The notes beneath the pieces are model-generated. The model saw only the letters and a list, made by a program, of their open reading frames with translations, ran no database searches and was not told the origin of the DNA. Both the position numbers and the translations under genes were made by a program. From a virus, in the IMG/VR virus record IMGVR_UViG_3300048032_000621, positions 1 through 45,478 of that record: DNA of 45,478 bases. One strand, 5' to 3'. Each line of letters opens with the position of its first letter. Position 1 is the stretch's first letter. Below are positions 27,741 through 36,684 of the stretch, piece by piece.

Positions 27741-29498
27741 ATGCCATTATTTGGATTGATACCAGCGGGTGCCGCTTCCAGTTTAAAATCATCAGTTTCA
27801 GGATTTGGAGATAAAGTTGATAATTTCTTCGACTTTTCCAGCCCTGACGGCAAAAGCGTTCCAAAAAACGTGGATCCTCAGAATACAATACTTGGAAGTT
27901 TTGATAACCCTAACGCAAGAAGCAGAGCGCTTTTAGTGGGAGAACCTTTATCTAATGTTAGAAGTGGAGGTAAAGCACAGTATTATACCCAAGAAGCTGA
28001 TTCCGTAGTTTACTATAAAAGAGGTAAAGATGGTAAAGATACTAAAGAAAAAATCACAGACGGTCCTCATGTATATTCTACTTTTAATAAATATAGTCTT
28101 GTAAATTATAGAGGTAGTTTCTTTACACCCGGTGGATCTGCCAAATCTAAAGGAGTAGACTCTATTGAATATAATAAAATAGATGAAAGAACTTTAGACA
28201 ATCCTACCGTTTCTAAAATAGTAGAAGTTACTAAAAATAATGCATCTAGTTCAAGTGGATATGGATATATGTATAATTATGCTGACTTTGCAATGTGTAG
28301 ATATAATGGTAAAATACCTAATAATTATCTACTGACTTTGAGAAGATTTCCATATCCAGTTCAAGATGATATTATTACGCCGATGGATATTGATAAAGAT
28401 GGTAAAGTGCGTGAAACAGATCAGCCCGATATTGCCAGAGCCGTAACGTGGATGAGTGAAGTAACTGGTAACAGTATGTCCTCAATCCTTAATTGGTCAC
28501 ATGGATATAATTGGAAAGATGAATCTGCATCAATGCAGACAAAGCAATCTAACAATTCAAGCAGAAGAGGTGCATTTGGACAATTCCTAGATTCTAGTGT
28601 AATTGGTACTGCAGCGGCAAACGCAGCAGGTGGAGTAGACGGTATAACGGCCCAGAGAAGAAAAAACGGAGGAGGTGGATATGATGCCATGTCAACTACA
28701 TACCCAAACCATGTATTTGGACCTGTTAACGTTATTAAAGATGTTTCTTTTAGAGATCAGGGTTTAACGTTTAATCAAGAATTTAAGCTTAAATTTGAAT
28801 ATGAATTAAGATCCTTTGGTGGTGCAAACCCTAAAATATTAATGCTAGATCAGCTTGCAAATATAATGGTACTAACTTCCAGTCAGGCTCCTTTCTGGGG
28901 AGGATCTGTAAGATACGTTGGAAACGGATCTGCTGGTAAACCCCTAGGTGATCTTAGTTTAATTAAATCGGGTAACTATAGTGGATTTATTAAAAGTGTT
29001 GCGTCTGGTTTAGGAGACATGTTTAAGGGAGTTGTTAATGACGTAAAGGGATTAGCTAACGGAAAAGATTCTAAATTTTTAAATAATATATTAGGAGGTA
29101 CTTTAATGAAAATGTTTAATTCTCCATCAGGAGGACAAGGTGCGGCTTCTTTATTAACAGGAGACCCTACAGGTGCATGGCACCTCACAGTTGGTAATCC
29201 TTTAAATCCTATAATGCTTGTCGGTAATTTAACATGTAGAGAAACTAACGTTACATTTGAAGGAGGTATGGGTGTACAGGATTTTCCTGAAAGAATGACA
29301 GTAGAAATAACTCTTAAACCAGGTAGAGCTAGAGATAAACTGGATATTGAGTCTATGTTTAACATGGGTAGGGGTAGATTCTATTTACAACCTGAAGATG
29401 GAGTTGACGTTAATCAAACGTATATAGAAACTGCGTATGGTGGTAAAGATAAGAGAAAGGCGCTTAACTCTGAATTTAGAAAAATAGCTAACGGATAA
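27741..29498 (+). CDS. Tail or baseplate structural protein, tube-like C-terminus
   Basis: A 585-residue protein without a firm family. The N-terminus is flexible and Gly/Ser-rich; the centre has an RRKNGGGGYDAMSTTYPNHV loop; the C-terminal quarter (VGNPLNPIMLVGNLTCRETN, then MTVEITLKPGRARDKLDIES) looks like the beta-layer of phage tube or tube-initiator proteins, where PMTVEITLxP-type strands recur. It is followed at once by a LysM protein, the usual order in contractile systems. I think it initiates or caps the tail tube at the baseplate. Start is one of a short AT-rich leader. Overlap of one base with the next ATG. Confidence 0.7.
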   Translation: MPLFGLIPAGAASSLKSSVSGFGDKVDNFFDFSSPDGKSVPKNVDPQNTILGSFDNPNARSRALLVGEPLSNVRSGGKAQYYTQEADSVVYYKRGKDGKDTKEKITDGPHVYSTFNKYSLVNYRGSFFTPGGSAKSKGVDSIEYNKIDERTLDNPTVSKIVEVTKNNASSSSGYGYMYNYADFAMCRYNGKIPNNYLLTLRRFPYPVQDDIITPMDIDKDGKVRETDQPDIARAVTWMSEVTGNSMSSILNWSHGYNWKDESASMQTKQSNNSSRRGAFGQFLDSSVIGTAAANAAGGVDGITAQRRKNGGGGYDAMSTTYPNHVFGPVNVIKDVSFRDQGLTFNQEFKLKFEYELRSFGGANPKILMLDQLANIMVLTSSQAPFWGGSVRYVGNGSAGKPLGDLSLIKSGNYSGFIKSVASGLGDMFKGVVNDVKGLANGKDSKFLNNILGGTLMKMFNSPSGGQGAASLLTGDPTGAWHLTVGNPLNPIMLVGNLTCRETNVTFEGGMGVQDFPERMTVEITLKPGRARDKLDIESMFNMGRGRFYLQPEDGVDVNQTYIETAYGGKDKRKALNSEFRKIANG

Positions 29499-29971
29499 TG
29501 AAACTATATAGTGTAGATAAAAAGCAAATTGCGGATGGCAAATTAACAATGTCAACTCCTACTTTTATTTTTCTAGAACAAGAAGAGAGTTCAGTACAGG
29601 GTATACATATTGTGGAAAGTGACGAAACATGTAGAATTGATTTAGTTTCATTAAATGAATATGGTACCCATGATCACGCTGATGCTATTTTAAAATTTAA
29701 TGGTATTTCAAATCCATTTTCTATAAAAGAAGGAGATGTTCTTTTTATTCCTAAAAGAGACATAGCTAAAAAGAAATTTAAACTTACTCTTAATAAGAAT
29801 TATAAAAATCCAATAAGAGATCAGTTTATAAATACTAAAAGATTACCGGTTAAAGACGCTAATAGAATAGAGTATTTAAGTAAGAAATATAATAAAGAAA
29901 TTCTACCACCTAATATTTTACAATCAGGTAAAGAGAATATTGAAGTTACTAACGGAGAAATTAGAATTTAA
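29498..29971 (+). CDS. gp53-like baseplate protein with LysM domain
   Basis: A 157-residue protein. A LysM-type domain spans about residues 39-86: VESDETCRIDLVSLNEYG, the middle ADAILKFNGISNPFSIKEGD and the terminal VLFIPKR, the layout seen in T4 gp53 and in LysM adaptors of contractile injection systems. In T4, gp53 locks wedges together around the hub. The C-terminal 60 residues are basic and extended. It overlaps the preceding gene by one base, and the hub gene follows five bases later. Confidence 0.82.
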   Translation: MKLYSVDKKQIADGKLTMSTPTFIFLEQEESSVQGIHIVESDETCRIDLVSLNEYGTHDHADAILKFNGISNPFSIKEGDVLFIPKRDIAKKKFKLTLNKNYKNPIRDQFINTKRLPVKDANRIEYLSKKYNKEILPPNILQSGKENIEVTNGEIRI

Positions 29972-29976
29972 AAAGG

Positions 29977-31455
29977 ATGCCAATAGATAATCACATTTTA
30001 AATGTATTAGAGCACTCTTTAGAATTAGACGTAATAAAGTTTGATTCACATGAAGAAGAAGAGGGTGCACAGAAGATAAGCCACGAGTATGGCGGTCCCG
30101 TACCGATGATAGTTGTTAATGGTAATTCATTTTCAGACGAATCTATTAAGAAAATGGAAATCGACTGTAGTGTAAGAATTCCAACAATAAGTGTAGTTAT
30201 CACGGATACGCAAGGTACGTTTGATGCTGATAATACCCCAAGGGACGGAGATGTTATCTCAGTAAGAATAGCCGCCAGACAGCAAGATACTTTTAAAGAT
30301 ATTAGAATAGATTTTGATATAGACGAAATATCAGGTCCTCCTGCTAATGATTTGAAAAGAGCAACAAATGGAGCTAAATATGTTTTTCAAGGAACTATGA
30401 AAATACCGACAATGCATTCTGAAGGATGTGCATCCTATGAAGGTACTTCTAGAGAACAGATTGAAGAGTTTGCTAAAAATTTAAAATTAGGATTAGCTAC
30501 AAATATAGATTCATCCGACGATTCTATGAAAGCTCTTAACGCATGTCAGCCTAACTTAGAATTTTTAAATAATTTAGTAGAACACTCATATATAGGTGAA
30601 GATAGTTTTCAAACATATTGTATAGATCCTTACTATAATTTATGTTTTGTTGACGTTAATGCACTATTAAATTCAGAAGAAGGCTTAGATGAAACTTTCA
30701 TCAACATGGACATAGACTTTGACGAAGACGGAGAAGAACAAACTTCTAATAAAATAGAATCCCCTAATATATTAACGAACGCATCTTCAATGAATTCAAC
30801 TAACACGTTTATAGAAAGCTATAACCTTGTTAACAATGCAGGTGCTTTAGCTAAGAAAAACGGCTATAAAAGGAAAATGATATATTGGGAAAATGATTCA
30901 GTGGGTGTAGTTGCCCATGAGCTGGAACCTCTTGCAAGTGAAAACATGAAGGATATAGATGAACCTCTAAAGGGCAGAAGAGATGAAGACAGATATACTA
31001 AAGAGGTAAAATCAAAGTATGTTGGAAGGCTTCCTATTCAATCCGACGATATGCCGAATGTTCATTTAAATTATTCATATTCTGCTATAAGCAATCAGCA
31101 AAATCTAGATGAAATGAATAAAATGAAACTAGAGGTAACTTTAAAAACGTTTAATCCGGGAATACATTTATGGCAGAAAATACCTGTTCAGATTATGAAA
31201 TCAGGTTTTACACAAATTACTTCACAGCAGGGTATAAATGAAGCTAAAGATGATAAAGGATTTGATACAGATCAGGACGTAGAAGCTGAAAATGTAAATG
31301 AATTAAACGTAGATCAAGTTAAAGATGAATTCTTAACGGGTTACTATGTAATAGGAGGAATTAAATATATCTATAAGCAAAATACTGGTATTATTCAAAA
31401 GTTAACTATGCTAAGAAGAGAGTGGCCTAGTAGAATTAATAATCTAGAAGGATAG
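29977..31455 (+). CDS. Baseplate hub protein (gp27 / late control D-like)
   Basis: A 492-residue protein with the layout of hub proteins: a first barrel domain (SVRIPTISVVITDTQGTFDA, then RDGDVISVRIAARQQDTFKD), a middle domain with an EGTSREQIEEFAKNLKLGLA helix, and a C-terminal barrel (PNVHLNYSYSAISNQQNLDE, then VTLKTFNPGIHLWQKIPVQI). Such hubs form a trimer joining the tail tube to the spike. The neighbouring spike gene (32761) and LysM gene support this. The assignment is by domain pattern and order, not by catalytic motif. Confidence 0.75.
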   Translation: MPIDNHILNVLEHSLELDVIKFDSHEEEEGAQKISHEYGGPVPMIVVNGNSFSDESIKKMEIDCSVRIPTISVVITDTQGTFDADNTPRDGDVISVRIAARQQDTFKDIRIDFDIDEISGPPANDLKRATNGAKYVFQGTMKIPTMHSEGCASYEGTSREQIEEFAKNLKLGLATNIDSSDDSMKALNACQPNLEFLNNLVEHSYIGEDSFQTYCIDPYYNLCFVDVNALLNSEEGLDETFINMDIDFDEDGEEQTSNKIESPNILTNASSMNSTNTFIESYNLVNNAGALAKKNGYKRKMIYWENDSVGVVAHELEPLASENMKDIDEPLKGRRDEDRYTKEVKSKYVGRLPIQSDDMPNVHLNYSYSAISNQQNLDEMNKMKLEVTLKTFNPGIHLWQKIPVQIMKSGFTQITSQQGINEAKDDKGFDTDQDVEAENVNELNVDQVKDEFLTGYYVIGGIKYIYKQNTGIIQKLTMLRREWPSRINNLEG

Positions 31456-31468
31456 CACTAAACTAATA

Positions 31469-31478
31469 AGAATATATA
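31469..31478 (+). promoter_or_regulatory. GAATATATA box
   Basis: AGAATATATACT, five bases before the ATG at 31483. Variant of the box found at 27702 and 38833. Confidence 0.35.
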
Positions 31479-31482
31479 CTAT

Positions 31483-32757
31483 ATGTCAGATTTCAAAAAC
31501 AAATTAGATTTTCAAAAAGGTAAATTAGCCCAGTCTCCTTATCAGGATCCTACGTATCTTTCATTCGTTATATTATTTAACGTGTCAGATCACACTAATT
31601 CTCCTCTTTTGTCAGGTGCTGCAGAAGAATTTTATATGAATCATTTAGGAGCTAGTTACAGGGAAGAGACTGATTCTTCTAAAATGGATGGATCTCATAA
31701 ATCTGAATCTGATAAAAATAAGATGGGCGGACTTAGTTCAGGTGGTAATTCTGGAACAGTTAAATTTTATGAAGATAGATTATCAAATCTTGTTAAATTT
31801 AAAAAAGCATTATTAGATATAAATAGAAATACTCCATGGTTCTTTCAAGGATTACAGGGAGTTGATAGAGCGATTACAGCATTCGATCCTAATAATCCAT
31901 ATTTTGGAGGAGATGATGCAAAGTTAACATTGAGCTGTTTAGAATCTATTAACCTTAGAGTTTCTGGTCTTATGCACCTTTATAGAAAGGCAGTATTCGA
32001 TGAGGTTAAATGGAATTGGATATTACCTGAGAATTTAAGAAAGTTTTCAATGGTAGTTTATATTACTGAAGTTAGAAAATTTCAGAACATATCTAGAATA
32101 GAATTATCTGGAGTTCCTAAAAGAATAGACTTAGCTGCTATTAAAGGTTTTCCTGGAAATATGAAACCAAGTTTAGGTGTTAATAATGGTAATGAAGGAA
32201 TTTCGGGAAGTGCTAGCAGACCTTTCTTTATGTTTAGATTTGGAGAATGTGAATTTTCTTTAAATACTGGTTCAGAAATATTTGGAGAACTTACCAAAAA
32301 TCCAGGTGAACAAGCTCGACAGACTATTGAAATGTCGTATGAAATTATAGACAAGATGGACGCTAGGGTTTTAAATGGAATTGTATCAGACACTATTCCG
32401 GGTGGATTATCACCTGCCCATGATTCTGAAGATTATAAAGCAGATGGAATACTTGGCCTTCTTGGAGATAAACTTAAAGGAAAACTTAAAGAATTAGGTG
32501 AAAGAGGATTAGATGATCTTAATAGATTAGCAAGAGAAAAGAAAGATGAATTAGTACAAGGTGCAAGAGATGCGGTAAGAGGTAGAGTCCCTAATTTCGA
32601 GAACATATATCAAGATGCTCTAAGTGGAGTTTCAGATGGAGTAGATAATATAGGAGCCAATATTGCTGAAAACGTATTTAATGTAGATACATCTGCAAGT
32701 GTAGGAGACGCTTTAACAAAGGCAGCCGCAGAATCCCTTGGTAATGTAAACGATTAA
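31483..32757 (+). CDS. Baseplate/tail structural protein (424 aa)
   Basis: Family not recognised. The N-terminal half has a Gly/Ser/Lys-rich loop (about residues 60-90) and then AKLTLSCLESINLRVSGLMH and a RKFSMVVYITEVRKFQNISR strand set, resembling phage tube-related proteins. The C-terminal third is helical (LKGKLKELGERGLDDLNRLA, then NIYQDALSGVSDGVDNIGAN). It lies between the hub and spike genes with three-base spacing to the spike gene. I would guess a tube-baseplate joiner; this is inference from context. Confidence 0.65.
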   Translation: MSDFKNKLDFQKGKLAQSPYQDPTYLSFVILFNVSDHTNSPLLSGAAEEFYMNHLGASYREETDSSKMDGSHKSESDKNKMGGLSSGGNSGTVKFYEDRLSNLVKFKKALLDINRNTPWFFQGLQGVDRAITAFDPNNPYFGGDDAKLTLSCLESINLRVSGLMHLYRKAVFDEVKWNWILPENLRKFSMVVYITEVRKFQNISRIELSGVPKRIDLAAIKGFPGNMKPSLGVNNGNEGISGSASRPFFMFRFGECEFSLNTGSEIFGELTKNPGEQARQTIEMSYEIIDKMDARVLNGIVSDTIPGGLSPAHDSEDYKADGILGLLGDKLKGKLKELGERGLDDLNRLAREKKDELVQGARDAVRGRVPNFENIYQDALSGVSDGVDNIGANIAENVFNVDTSASVGDALTKAAAESLGNVND

Positions 32758-32760
32758 TAT

Positions 32761-33486
32761 ATGTCAACCGAAAAAGAATTAAATACTGATAATCTCAGAG
32801 ACACTCATTGGTTAGGAGAAGTTATCGATAATGTCGATCCTCTTAAAATGGGTAGATGTAAGGTTAAGGTCCTAGGTAAATATGATAATTTACCAGATGA
32901 TGCTATTCCATGGGCAACTCCTATGAATAGAGATGCAATAGGTTCACATCATGTTCCAAGAATAGGAGATATAGTTGCAGCTAGATTTGATAATGGAAAT
33001 TTATATCATCCTGAATATTGGTTTCAAATAGAACAAAATCTTGATCTTAAAGAAGATATATTAGATGGAGCGGGTAATGCTGAAAACGTAATCAGCTTAG
33101 TGTATGATGCTGAAAGAAACGTAAGAATTTATCACTCAGAAGAAGATGGTCTTGTAATTACTAGAGGATTTGGCGCAAAAGAAAGACCTATAATTCAAAT
33201 CGACGAAGTAGGTGATATTAAAATTTCTACGGACGATAGAATATTCATAGATTCAGGAGACGTATATTTAAGTAATACTGGTGAAAGTGGAGAAGATACT
33301 TCAGAACCTGCCGTAAGAGGTAAATCATTAGAAGCATGGTTAGATGAGTATTTAACTCTTTTTGAAAACCACATTCATCCAACTGGTGTTGGTCCATCTG
33401 GAACTGCGGTTTCATTGCCACCTACTCCATCTGGTGTTGCATCTTTAAAGAGTAAGCATCCAGACTATCAACAGGAAAATAAATAA
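32761..33486 (+). CDS. gp5-like baseplate spike, OB-fold domain, no lysozyme
   Basis: A 241-residue spike protein. The N-terminal OB-fold (about residues 12-100) matches T4 gp5: HWLGEVIDNVDPLKMGRCKV, DDAIPWATPMN, PRIGDIVAARFDNGN. The T4 lysozyme domain, normally inserted after it, is absent. A beta-rich middle follows (RPIIQIDEVGDIKISTDDRI) and a His-containing tail (ENHIHPTGVGPSGTAVSLPP) like the needle or tip region of spikes. It pierces the outer membrane of the host; without a lysozyme, cell-wall digestion must come from another protein. Confidence 0.85.
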   Translation: MSTEKELNTDNLRDTHWLGEVIDNVDPLKMGRCKVKVLGKYDNLPDDAIPWATPMNRDAIGSHHVPRIGDIVAARFDNGNLYHPEYWFQIEQNLDLKEDILDGAGNAENVISLVYDAERNVRIYHSEEDGLVITRGFGAKERPIIQIDEVGDIKISTDDRIFIDSGDVYLSNTGESGEDTSEPAVRGKSLEAWLDEYLTLFENHIHPTGVGPSGTAVSLPPTPSGVASLKSKHPDYQQENK

Positions 33487-33488
33487 GA

Positions 33489-35204
33489 ATGACTGCACTT
33501 TGGCCACTATTTATAACAAACGTAACTGCAATACTTCTCAATGAAGATCCTAATAGTGCAGGCGATTTCGGCAATAAATTAGCAAATGAATATGTTGCAG
33601 CTGTTAAGGGACTTTCTACATGTGTTCCTGGAACTGCAATTCATGAGAATTCCCCTGGAGAATCTACATTTATCTCAAGCTATGAGCAATGGTTTACTGA
33701 CCTTTTTGAAAAAGGAGAACCTGTCATGGAAACACCAGATACAGAAGAAAAGAAAATAGGAATTGCAACATGGCTTGCAAGTGCAGCCGGAGCAGGATCT
33801 AGATTAAATATTGCTGGAAAAGATAATGATCCAGAATATAATAAATTAGAAGGAGATATTGGAGGAGGAATTCAATATCAACCCACTGAAGAACTCGATA
33901 AGTATTTAGAGGAGTTTAAAGACGATAGCGAGGAAAACTTATATAGATTTAAGTATTTTGAATTTCACCGCTTAGATGGTGAAGAAACTGGAGATGAATT
34001 AGCTAGGATTTTTGCAACGAGACTATTAATGCAATTTGAAGATATTACAGATAAAGATAAAAGATATGCCTTTTGGGAATGGCTCGATAGATTTAGAAGA
34101 AATAAACATGTTTCAAACTCTAATGGAAGTACGGGTGGGTTTGGTAATAATGTTATTAATCAAAGAAAGGCTAATAGGCAATCAGCCATTCAAAAATTAA
34201 AGAGCCTAGATTGGAGTTGGGATAGTTTTGTAAAAGATGTTGGTGAAGTTTATAATGCAAACGACAAGGGAGGCGAGTTTCATAAGTTAGTATCTATGTA
34301 CGTTAGAGAAGAAATCTTAAAATCACACCCCCTAGATGAAGATGCTGTGGTTGCAACTAATAAAAATGGAGTAGGTAGCGTAACAACAGTGTGGCATGAA
34401 AGGGCTATAAAAATGGAAGCTTCACAGCCTATTAAATATCCATGGCCATTTGACACAGAGCTTCCAGAAAATTATGAAGAAATGGATCCTTCTGAAAAAA
34501 TGAAGGTTAGATATCCTTTTAAACTTACTAATTTAAAAATACAAGAGCCTTTTGACGAAAACAATAAAATGCCTCCCGTACTAACTACCAATGTTATTTC
34601 AGAATTCACATGGAACGGAACAGAACACTATGGTCAAAGAAAGGATAAAATTAAACCTGATTTTATTAATAATGAATTAAGAAAAAAATGGCAAGGATGT
34701 CCGCTAACGGAAGCAGACGAAGATACAGGTTCTATTGTGAATATAGATATGTCTAAAACGGGAACTTTAGCAAAGCAAATTAGAAATACATTAATAGTTG
34801 AATTAGGATTAGAAGCTGCAATGCTAGCGGAAGGCGGTAGCAAGGACGATCCATATAAAGAGCTTGCAAAAGCAACATTAAAATATTGGAAAGATACTGC
34901 GATACAGCCTTTCGCAACATCTGCACCAACACCTCCATGTTCATCAGTTCCTCCACTGGGAGGAAAGTATATAGGTGTTAGCTATGGAAATCAAAAGAAA
35001 TTAGCAGATAATTTAAGAAGAGCTCTTAATTCAGGTAAAGATTTCGGATTAGATAAAGCTGGAGCTGCATCAGCTGTCGCAAAGGCACTTGCATATTCTT
35101 ATTTTACTCATCTTAGTGAAATGAAATTTATTTATCTTGGAGGTATTCCTGCAGGAACTGTTCCATATATTCCAATGATAGGATTTGACGCCACCGTAAT
35201 TTGA
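33489..35204 (+). CDS. Large unknown tail/baseplate-region protein (571 aa)
   Basis: No family recognised. The N-terminus (PLFITNVTAILLNEDPNSAG) is followed by a Glu/Asp-rich helical body, a middle with SIVNIDMSKTGTLAKQIRNT, and a C-terminal part rich in small residues (GTVPYIPMIGFDATVI at the end). It starts two bases after the spike gene and ends with a GATATATAA box, so it closes that operon. Could be a hub-associated or tape-like protein, but the sequence gives no clear sign; no transmembrane segment is convincing. Confidence 0.62.
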   Translation: MTALWPLFITNVTAILLNEDPNSAGDFGNKLANEYVAAVKGLSTCVPGTAIHENSPGESTFISSYEQWFTDLFEKGEPVMETPDTEEKKIGIATWLASAAGAGSRLNIAGKDNDPEYNKLEGDIGGGIQYQPTEELDKYLEEFKDDSEENLYRFKYFEFHRLDGEETGDELARIFATRLLMQFEDITDKDKRYAFWEWLDRFRRNKHVSNSNGSTGGFGNNVINQRKANRQSAIQKLKSLDWSWDSFVKDVGEVYNANDKGGEFHKLVSMYVREEILKSHPLDEDAVVATNKNGVGSVTTVWHERAIKMEASQPIKYPWPFDTELPENYEEMDPSEKMKVRYPFKLTNLKIQEPFDENNKMPPVLTTNVISEFTWNGTEHYGQRKDKIKPDFINNELRKKWQGCPLTEADEDTGSIVNIDMSKTGTLAKQIRNTLIVELGLEAAMLAEGGSKDDPYKELAKATLKYWKDTAIQPFATSAPTPPCSSVPPLGGKYIGVSYGNQKKLADNLRRALNSGKDFGLDKAGAASAVAKALAYSYFTHLSEMKFIYLGGIPAGTVPYIPMIGFDATVI

Positions 35205-35211
35205 TATATAA
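35203..35211 (+). promoter_or_regulatory. GATATATAA box
   Basis: GATATATAA starts at the previous stop codon, 39 bases before the ATG at 35251, after which the leader is A-rich. Confidence 0.5.
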
Positions 35212-35250
35212 CTAGTAAAACATACATTAACCCTTTTAAAAACAAAGTAA

Positions 35251-36579
35251 ATGTCAACAAAGACAACTCAAAAACAAAAGAGACCAAGACTCTCTACCAC
35301 GACAAAGCTTGTAGAAGCTAATCAAGAAACAGAAGTTAAAGTAGAAACTTCTTTAAAATCAACAAATCCCGAAAAAGTTAAACCTGGCCCAGACACAGAT
35401 TTTCTAGATGAAAATGGAGAATTCATGTGGGATCTTTACCAGGCGGATTGTCCTACTAAGTTTAGAAAACCAAATCCACATATTAAAGTACCTAAAGGTG
35501 TAAAGGTATACAGTAGGGAGCCGTATGCCCAGGAGTTATTTGACTTAATGGAAGGACATTCACTGGCATCTAACACTCTATATTCTCTTAATATCGGTGA
35601 AAGCTACACTGGAAAGGTATATGGAATAGACACCGAGTGGGCTTCAATCGACGTAGGCTATAGAGAATTGATTTACGTAGATTTATCAAGAGAAACTCCA
35701 GAAGTAAAAGAACTTTTAAAAGAAGGAGTTGAAGTTGATGTTCAGTTAATAGCTGACACGTCAATGAATGTTAAAAAATACATGATAGGTTCCGTAGCGG
35801 CAGGTCTTAAGACAAAGGTTGTTAAAGAGATTGTAGCTTCAATAGATGATGGAAATACAGCGTATAGCGGTATTGTTAGTAAAATGATTCCAGGTGGAGG
35901 ATATATTGTAGAGGTTCAAGGTGTTGATTGCTTTATGCCGGGTTCTTTAGCTGGCGTAAATAAATTACATAACTTTGAGTCTATTATTAATACAGAAATG
36001 TATGTAGTTCCTGTTAGTTATTCTGAAGAAAAAGGAACAGTCGTTGTTTCTCATAGAGCTTATTTAAGAGCACTTATCCCCAACACTATTAAAAATATTC
36101 AAGAAGATATTACAGTAGAAAGAATAGGCCACGTTACTGGCTCTGCGAAATATGGAGTATTTGTTGAATTTGAAGGATGCTTAACTGGAATGATTCACGT
36201 TAACGACCTAGATACTGAAACTTCAAAAGCACACAGAGACAGGTCTTTAGAGCCAGGTACTGAAATAAAATTCTATGTTAAAGAAGTTATTAATGAAAGA
36301 AAAATAACGTTAGTACAGGGTTCTCCAGCGGAAAAGAAAGTAGATCCATGGGAAGGTATTTCTTCAAGATACAATAAAAAAACTGAGGTAGTTGGTGTTG
36401 TAAAATCTACTAAAGACTATGGTTTATTTGTAGAAATAGAAGAAGGTGTAGTTGGATTATTACACATATCCGAGTTTCCTGATAATATAGATATTAAAGA
36501 TATTTCTAAAGGTGCAGATATTACTGTTCAAGTGATCAGAGTTGAAGAAGATACTAGAAAAGTATTCCTTAAACTATAA
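35251..36579 (+). CDS. Ribosomal protein S1-like protein with four S1 domains
   Basis: A 442-residue RNA-binding protein. After a basic, low-complexity N-terminus (first 110 residues) come four OB-type S1 domains, at about 115-180 (SYTGKVYGIDTEWASIDVGY), 205-272 (YSGIVSKMIPGGGYIVEVQG), 288-355 (RIGHVTGSAKYGVFVEFEGC) and 378-442 (VGVVKSTKDYGLFVEIEEGV). Bacterial S1 brings mRNA to the 30S ribosome and is the main initiation factor where Shine-Dalgarno is weak, as in Bacteroidota. The phage copy may favour phage mRNAs. Phage-encoded S1-like proteins have been reported. It stands among baseplate genes, with its own terminator after it and a GATATATA box before it. Confidence 0.9.
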   Translation: MSTKTTQKQKRPRLSTTTKLVEANQETEVKVETSLKSTNPEKVKPGPDTDFLDENGEFMWDLYQADCPTKFRKPNPHIKVPKGVKVYSREPYAQELFDLMEGHSLASNTLYSLNIGESYTGKVYGIDTEWASIDVGYRELIYVDLSRETPEVKELLKEGVEVDVQLIADTSMNVKKYMIGSVAAGLKTKVVKEIVASIDDGNTAYSGIVSKMIPGGGYIVEVQGVDCFMPGSLAGVNKLHNFESIINTEMYVVPVSYSEEKGTVVVSHRAYLRALIPNTIKNIQEDITVERIGHVTGSAKYGVFVEFEGCLTGMIHVNDLDTETSKAHRDRSLEPGTEIKFYVKEVINERKITLVQGSPAEKKVDPWEGISSRYNKKTEVVGVVKSTKDYGLFVEIEEGVVGLLHISEFPDNIDIKDISKGADITVQVIRVEEDTRKVFLKL

Positions 36580-36603
36580 TCAAATCTATAATTTAGTTGA
36601 AAG

Positions 36604-36625
36604 AGCCCGATCACTCGGGCTTTTT
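36604..36625 (+). terminator. Intrinsic terminator after the S1-like gene
   Basis: AGCCCGA-TCAC-TCGGGCT stem (36604-36610 and 36615-36621), extendable with A-T and G-T pairs, then a T-run to 36625. Confidence 0.92.
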
Positions 36626-36648
36626 CACGTTATAGTGTATCTAACAGA

Positions 36649-36657
36649 GATATATAA
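36649..36657 (+). promoter_or_regulatory. GATATATAA box
   Basis: GATATATAA between the terminator and the amidoligase-like gene (ATG 36685). A new transcript must begin here, so this copy is the best support that the box is a promoter core. Confidence 0.55.
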
Positions 36658-36684
36658 ACCAACTTAAGTTATATAATTACGTAA

